The notes under the pieces: model-generated
The model's input: only the letters and a program-made list of their open reading frames with translations
The model's database searches: none
Told to the model about the DNA's origin: nothing
Shown here: positions 57,001 through 63,000 of the stretch, piece after piece
Numbering within the stretch: position 1 is the first letter of the stretch
How the letters are laid out: the number at the start of each line of letters is the position of its first letter
Assembly: GCA_008973525.1 (NCBI GenBank)
Contig: WACJ01000254.1
Span: 310,001 to 374,000, forward strand
Source: Stenopsyche tienmushanensis
Taxonomy: Eukaryota > Arthropoda > Insecta > Trichoptera > Stenopsychidae
Direction of reading: 5' to 3'
DNA: 64,000 bases
Made by a program: the position numbers and the translations under genes

Positions 57001-60000
57001 TTCTCGAATCAACTAACCCTCTATCCACGGCAAATTCAAATGGCATCACTTTACCATTAATGTTGACAAGAGTAGATTGAGGATCTAGCATACCCTTTTT
57101 AAGTGCTCGGTCAGTATCAATCTTTTCTCTACTCTCGGGGTGTATAAATTTCCCAGACTTAGGATCATAAAATCCTTTAAAAACTGCTTCAGGCAAACTG
57201 AATTTACGTTTAGCTGGAATAATTAATCCTCTCTCAGATGCATCTATAAACGTCATTTCATCACCTTTAAGTGGATCCTTTGCTTTGCCAGCTTTTGAAT
57301 CAATGATTCCTAATTTAATTGCATCATTTAAAGAAATAATTTCCCCAGTTTTAGAGTTTTTAACAGTCATCACATCTGGATCGATTTCGCCCTTTTTAAT
57401 AGCTTCATCTAACGTTTTTGTTTTTGTATCAATAGTTAAAAGTCCAGAATCCATGTCGTAACAACCTTGAACAAGACCCTCTTGAAGGGACCAAGGTTTT
57501 TTATTGCTTAATAAATAGCCTTTTTCATTAGCTACATCAAGAGTCATTGGTGGGCTTGTGATAATTCCAAGATTATCATCTAGTAGGCCAGATTCAATTG
57601 CTTCGGGAATTGTAAAGAGTTTGTCATACTGGTCTTCCTTAATTTTGACAGAATCAATCTCAAAAACATTTTGTTTGATAGCCTCTTTAAGTGTAACATC
57701 TACGCCAGTTATAGGGTTTAAAATTTTTCCTGATCTAGCAAAATAGTATCCCTTGTGAATAATTTCAACTAGTGACCACGACATTGTTTTTGACCTAACA
57801 TATCCTCTTTGCATTGCAACATCTAAAGTAATTAATGAACCTTCTTTTGTATCACGTAATTTTCCTGTATCTGAATTAACTAATTTCGTAACTAAAGCAT
57901 CTTCTAATGTCATAAATATGTTACCTCTAGTATCTTTCACTTCAGATATCACGGGATGAACGATTCCTCTTTCTATTGCTTCATTAATGGTGACCTTTTG
58001 ACTAGTTGACATATCCTTAATTTTCCCTGTTGTAGGATCATATAAATTTGATTTCACTATTCCTTCTAACGAAATAGGTCTTCGCGAACTAGGCAATAAT
58101 AAACCTTTTAAGAAAGCTACTTCAAACTCTACTTCACGTCTTGTTTCAACATCTAAAATAACACCACGATTTAAATCAATACAACCCAACTCCATAGCTT
58201 CTGATAGTGTAATAGGTTCATTATTTGCAGGATTGCGCATTGAAATAGAATTGGGATCAATTAAATTCAAACGTATGGCCTCGGTGAGAGAATAAATTTC
58301 ACCCGTATTGGGATCTTTATATTCCCCAGAATTTAAGTCAAATATGCCAGACGCCAAAGCGTCATCAAAGGATGTTGGTTCGGAAATTTCATAATCTGGT
58401 TGCTTTTCAACAATCCAACCATTTCGAACGCAATCAAAAAGTGGAATACGTTTCCCAGATTTAGGATCAACCATGTGACCAGTGTGTTTATCTATCAGAG
58501 GAACACTAATAGCTTCATCTAAAGGCAGGAATTTTTCCAATTTTGAATTCAAATCTTTAACAAACAAATTCTGCGGATCAATAATATTAGATATAGCTTC
58601 AATAAATGTCACTTTTAGGCCTGTTTCTTGATCAATAAAAGCCTGTTTGGCAGGATCGTAAATATTATATTCGATGAAATTTTCAATGGTAAATAATTCT
58701 TCAAATGTTACGGATGTATGATGTTCTTCTGTAACTATAGCTACACAATTTTTCGATACAATTTCAACTATCTGTTGAGGGTCAATTTTCTGCTGATCCA
58801 AAGCGTCTTGAACTGTAAAATATAATTCTTGGCCATTTACCAAAACTCGACAAACTTTTGGTTCAATTTTCTTTTGTAAAATTGCATCTTCTAGCTTTAG
58901 TTTTTCATAATCATTTTCTAATGGTTTTAACTTTTCTTCAGAGACATCTTTTGGAAGGATTTTTTTATTGATTTCAGAAACCAAGTTTATTTCCTTTTTA
59001 CTTTCCTGTTCATCAACTGGTTTAGATAGTAATGATTTATCCTTAATGAGATCTTCATCAAATGTAGATGTGACCAAGATTTCTTCTTGGATATTAATTG
59101 CCTCAGATATAGGTCGTTCACTCTTTAGCTTCTCTTTGTCGGGACTCTTTATTTTATCAGATTCTCCACGGAGAACTTTGGGATCTTTTATCACTTTTTG
59201 TGGTAACACAACAGTCGATTCATGTGCGATAAGTTTTTCAGAAATGGATTTTACAGGGTGTTGCTTTTCTATGTCTGTAATGCTTTTTTGTGATTCGGGT
59301 GATTTTTTGGTCAAACTTTTAACTCCTTTGGCTATTGCCATGCCTGCTAATACAGGTGATGCAACTACTGCCAATAATCCCATTTTAGCAGCATTCTTTA
59401 CATCCACTAATTTTCCTGTCTTATCTTTCACTTTACCGGATTTTGGATCAATTAAGCCTTTATCAATTGCTTCAACCAAAGAAATTTGTTTAGATGTCTC
59501 TACGTCATATATAATTGATTTTGGATCAATTAATTTATTCTCCAGTGCTTCTTTGAATGTATGTAGTTTCTTAGGATCTTTTAGGTCTTTAAATTTACCA
59601 GACTTTGCATCATAACTTAAATCATAAGCTTCAGTCAGTGTCATTAGTTCGGTTTTATCACTAGGAACATTCTCGTGCACATCATTTTTAGTGCTTTCTA
59701 AAGATGTATTGAGAATTCCTTCATTAATTGCATCTGATATTTTCATTGAAATACCTGTTTTTGGATCTTTATACATTCCCAATTCCATATCTATTAGTCC
59801 ATCTTTAAGAGCATCTTCAAAACTAACTTCATTTGTGATAAAATGTTCTTTACTAACTTTTTCATCCTTAATGATACCTGTTTCCCGGGCCTCTTGAATC
59901 GACATAATTCTACCAGTGTTTACATCTTTAACTTCATTTGTATTCAAAAGGATATAGCCAGCTAATATTTCAACCATTTTTGTAGTAATAGTATGATGAG

Positions 60001-63000
60001 ATGTTACAGTTTCAGTTACAGTTGTGACTGCTCCAAATGATTCATATGGTACAAATTCAGGAAGGGGCTTTATAACAAGCAAACCTTTTTCTACAGCTTT
60101 TGAGATTGGCAGAACTTCCTGGGTTTCAGGATGGGTAAACGTACCTTTTTCTGAATCAATTAAATTATTTTCTAAAGCTTCTTTTATTTTAACAGCTTTG
60201 CTATTAATTGGAAATGGTATTGCCATAATAAAGTTATCTTTGATTGCATCCTCTATTGGTATTTTTAATCCTGTTATTGGATGAGTAATATGCTTCGATT
60301 CAGAGTTAACCAGTCCTCTCTGGACGGCGACAGGTAAAGTCATGCCAATTGGAGGAATATATTCAATGGGAGATTTAGTGGGAGAATCTTTTTCAAATAC
60401 ATTAACTCCTACTGCCGATATGAGATCTAAGCTACCACTTCTAGTATTAACTAAAGATTTCACTTCATCAACATCTCCATCTTCAATTGCTTTTTTTAAA
60501 GTCACCTTTTGGCCTGAAGGACTAATTAATTTTGACAATGGATCAACAATATCACATATCAAAGCTTCGTGTAATGAAAGATAGTCTCCAGTTTCAGGAT
60601 GAATTATTTTACACGACTTTGGCTCTATTAAGCCTTGTTCAGCTAATTTAGGCACAGATAGACTTTGCGCTAAAGGAATTAAGAGCTGATTTGTACCATC
60701 AGGATCCAAAACGCCTCTTTCAATCGCTTGATTAATATTGAGTACATCTCCTCTTTGAGGGTCAACTATAGAGCCTTTTTCACCATCCACTCTTTTGTTT
60801 TCTACTGCTTCAGATATTGTTAAAGTATCACCATTAGGGGAGATAAAGTTTTCTCCTTTGTCCAATATCTCTGCTGTTTCATCATCGATCATTCCTTTCT
60901 CTACAGCATCTTTTGGAGAAACCACTTTTTTACGCATTTTTTGTAAAATAACTGGTTTTCCTAAATTTTCCGAATTTAACTCTATCGACCTAGCACTGCC
61001 GATAGTTACTTTATATTTAGGCTCTGTGGTTACTCTAGAACGCGTTAGTTCTGCTTCAGTTAACATCTTTAGATTTTCATGTGATATAAGATCTATATTT
61101 TTCTCAGTTTCAATGGATTTTAAAAGTTCTGCAGCATAGTTAGACGTTATAAGACCCTTTTCTATAGCTTGTTCTGTAGTCAATTCTTCACCTGTTTGAG
61201 GATCTCTTAAGATCATTGTTTTAGAAATTTGAGCTGTTGTTTGATGGAAGTTTTTAGGCTTACTTATTCCAATAGATGTATATTTTTTATTATTATCATC
61301 AGCCGGATCTTCTTTAATTAAGATTTGAGAAAGATTTTTAGTTGATTCCAGTTTCAATGATGATGGTTTATTTGCACTCTGTTCGGATTCGAAAACTTCA
61401 ACCAAATCTTCTGGTTTCAAAACACCCTTTGCTAAAGCCTGTTTCACAGTAATAGATTGTCCAGATTCTGGATCAGTTAAACTATATGTTGTCAAAAATA
61501 CATCATCTTTTAACAATTTTTCAATTTGACCGCGTTTAATATTTTCAACGCCTAATTGTTCAGCCTCTATAACCTTGATCAAATCTTCCGGTTTCAAAAT
61601 ACCTTTTTCTAATGCTTCTTTTGCAGATATGCTTTTGCCTGATTCTGAATCAGTTAAAGTATATTTAGACAAAAATACATCATTATTTAATAATTTTTCA
61701 ATTTCGCCGGGCTTCATTTGAGATGTAATAATTTGTTCAGTATCCATAGGTACACTGCGTTCTTTTGATGAATTATCTATGAAATTACGTTTTATTATCT
61801 GAATTGTTTTCGTTCCAGCTACAACTGGTGCAGCAACAATTGTTAAAAGACCCAATTTAAATGCATCTGCTAAGTCTACATTTTTACCTCTTTTACCAAC
61901 ATAATGGCCTGTAGCCTCGTTGATAATTCCACGTTTTAAAGCTTCTTTAGCAGTAACTTCTTCTCCTGTGGAAGGATCTTTTATTTTAACTAGACATGGA
62001 TCTATGGTTTCATTCTTTAATGCAGTCAATATATCTTGAGCTTCGTTAGTTTGTACGTTTACAACGAGAGATGATGATGGATCAAAAATTATATTTGGTG
62101 TTATCTGTAATGGTTGACATGACTCTGATTGAGATTGATCAATTTCCATAAATACTGGAGTACCATCATCAATAACACCTGAAACTTCTATCACGTCTGG
62201 TTTTCCAGTTTCTTTTATAACCTGTATTACTCTGTGGGAAGGAGATCCCTGTTCTGGTCTGTCTTCTAATATGACTAGTTGTTTTTCTATAGCACTTTTC
62301 ATAGAAATAAATTTATCGTTTTGTTTATATTGCCCTGAACTATCTAAAATGCCTTTTTCTAAACTTCTGATTAAAGAGATTTTTCTTCCATTTTTGGGGT
62401 CAATTACTGATGCTGATTTAGGATTGATAATAAGCATTTTAATACATTCTTCGAAACTGACAATTCTATCGGTATTTGGGATAACAAAAACTCCCATAAC
62501 TGGATCAAAAAGTTCCTGTTTTATTGCCTCTGACAAATACCAACCATCAGGTGGTAATGAAAATGTTTGTTTTTCTGTTAATCTACGCTCAGATGTTAAA
62601 AAGTCAGTTACCACTGTTTTACCAGTAATGGCCTTTGTTGTGTGAGTAGTACTGAAACTATCAGTAGCCATTTCAATTTCTGGTGAACCATATATTTTTT
62701 CTTGGGGATGTATAACATGTTTTTGAACTATAAATTTAACTTCCGATTTAGGATCACCTTGTCTGTCGGTCAATTTTGATAAAGGAGACACTTTTTCAAT
62801 TGGACTTTTTGAAATAGTAGGAAAGTTTTTCTCTACAGGGCTCCTTGACGTTATTGGAGAATCTTTAATGAATGATTTTTTAGTAATTTTTAATTCCACA
62901 TATTCACCAGGACCAACATCCTTTTTGATAGGTTTGCTTGGACTTTGTAAATATTCCCCATCGGGAGAATCAAAACCTATCAAGCCTTCATTTAAAGCTT

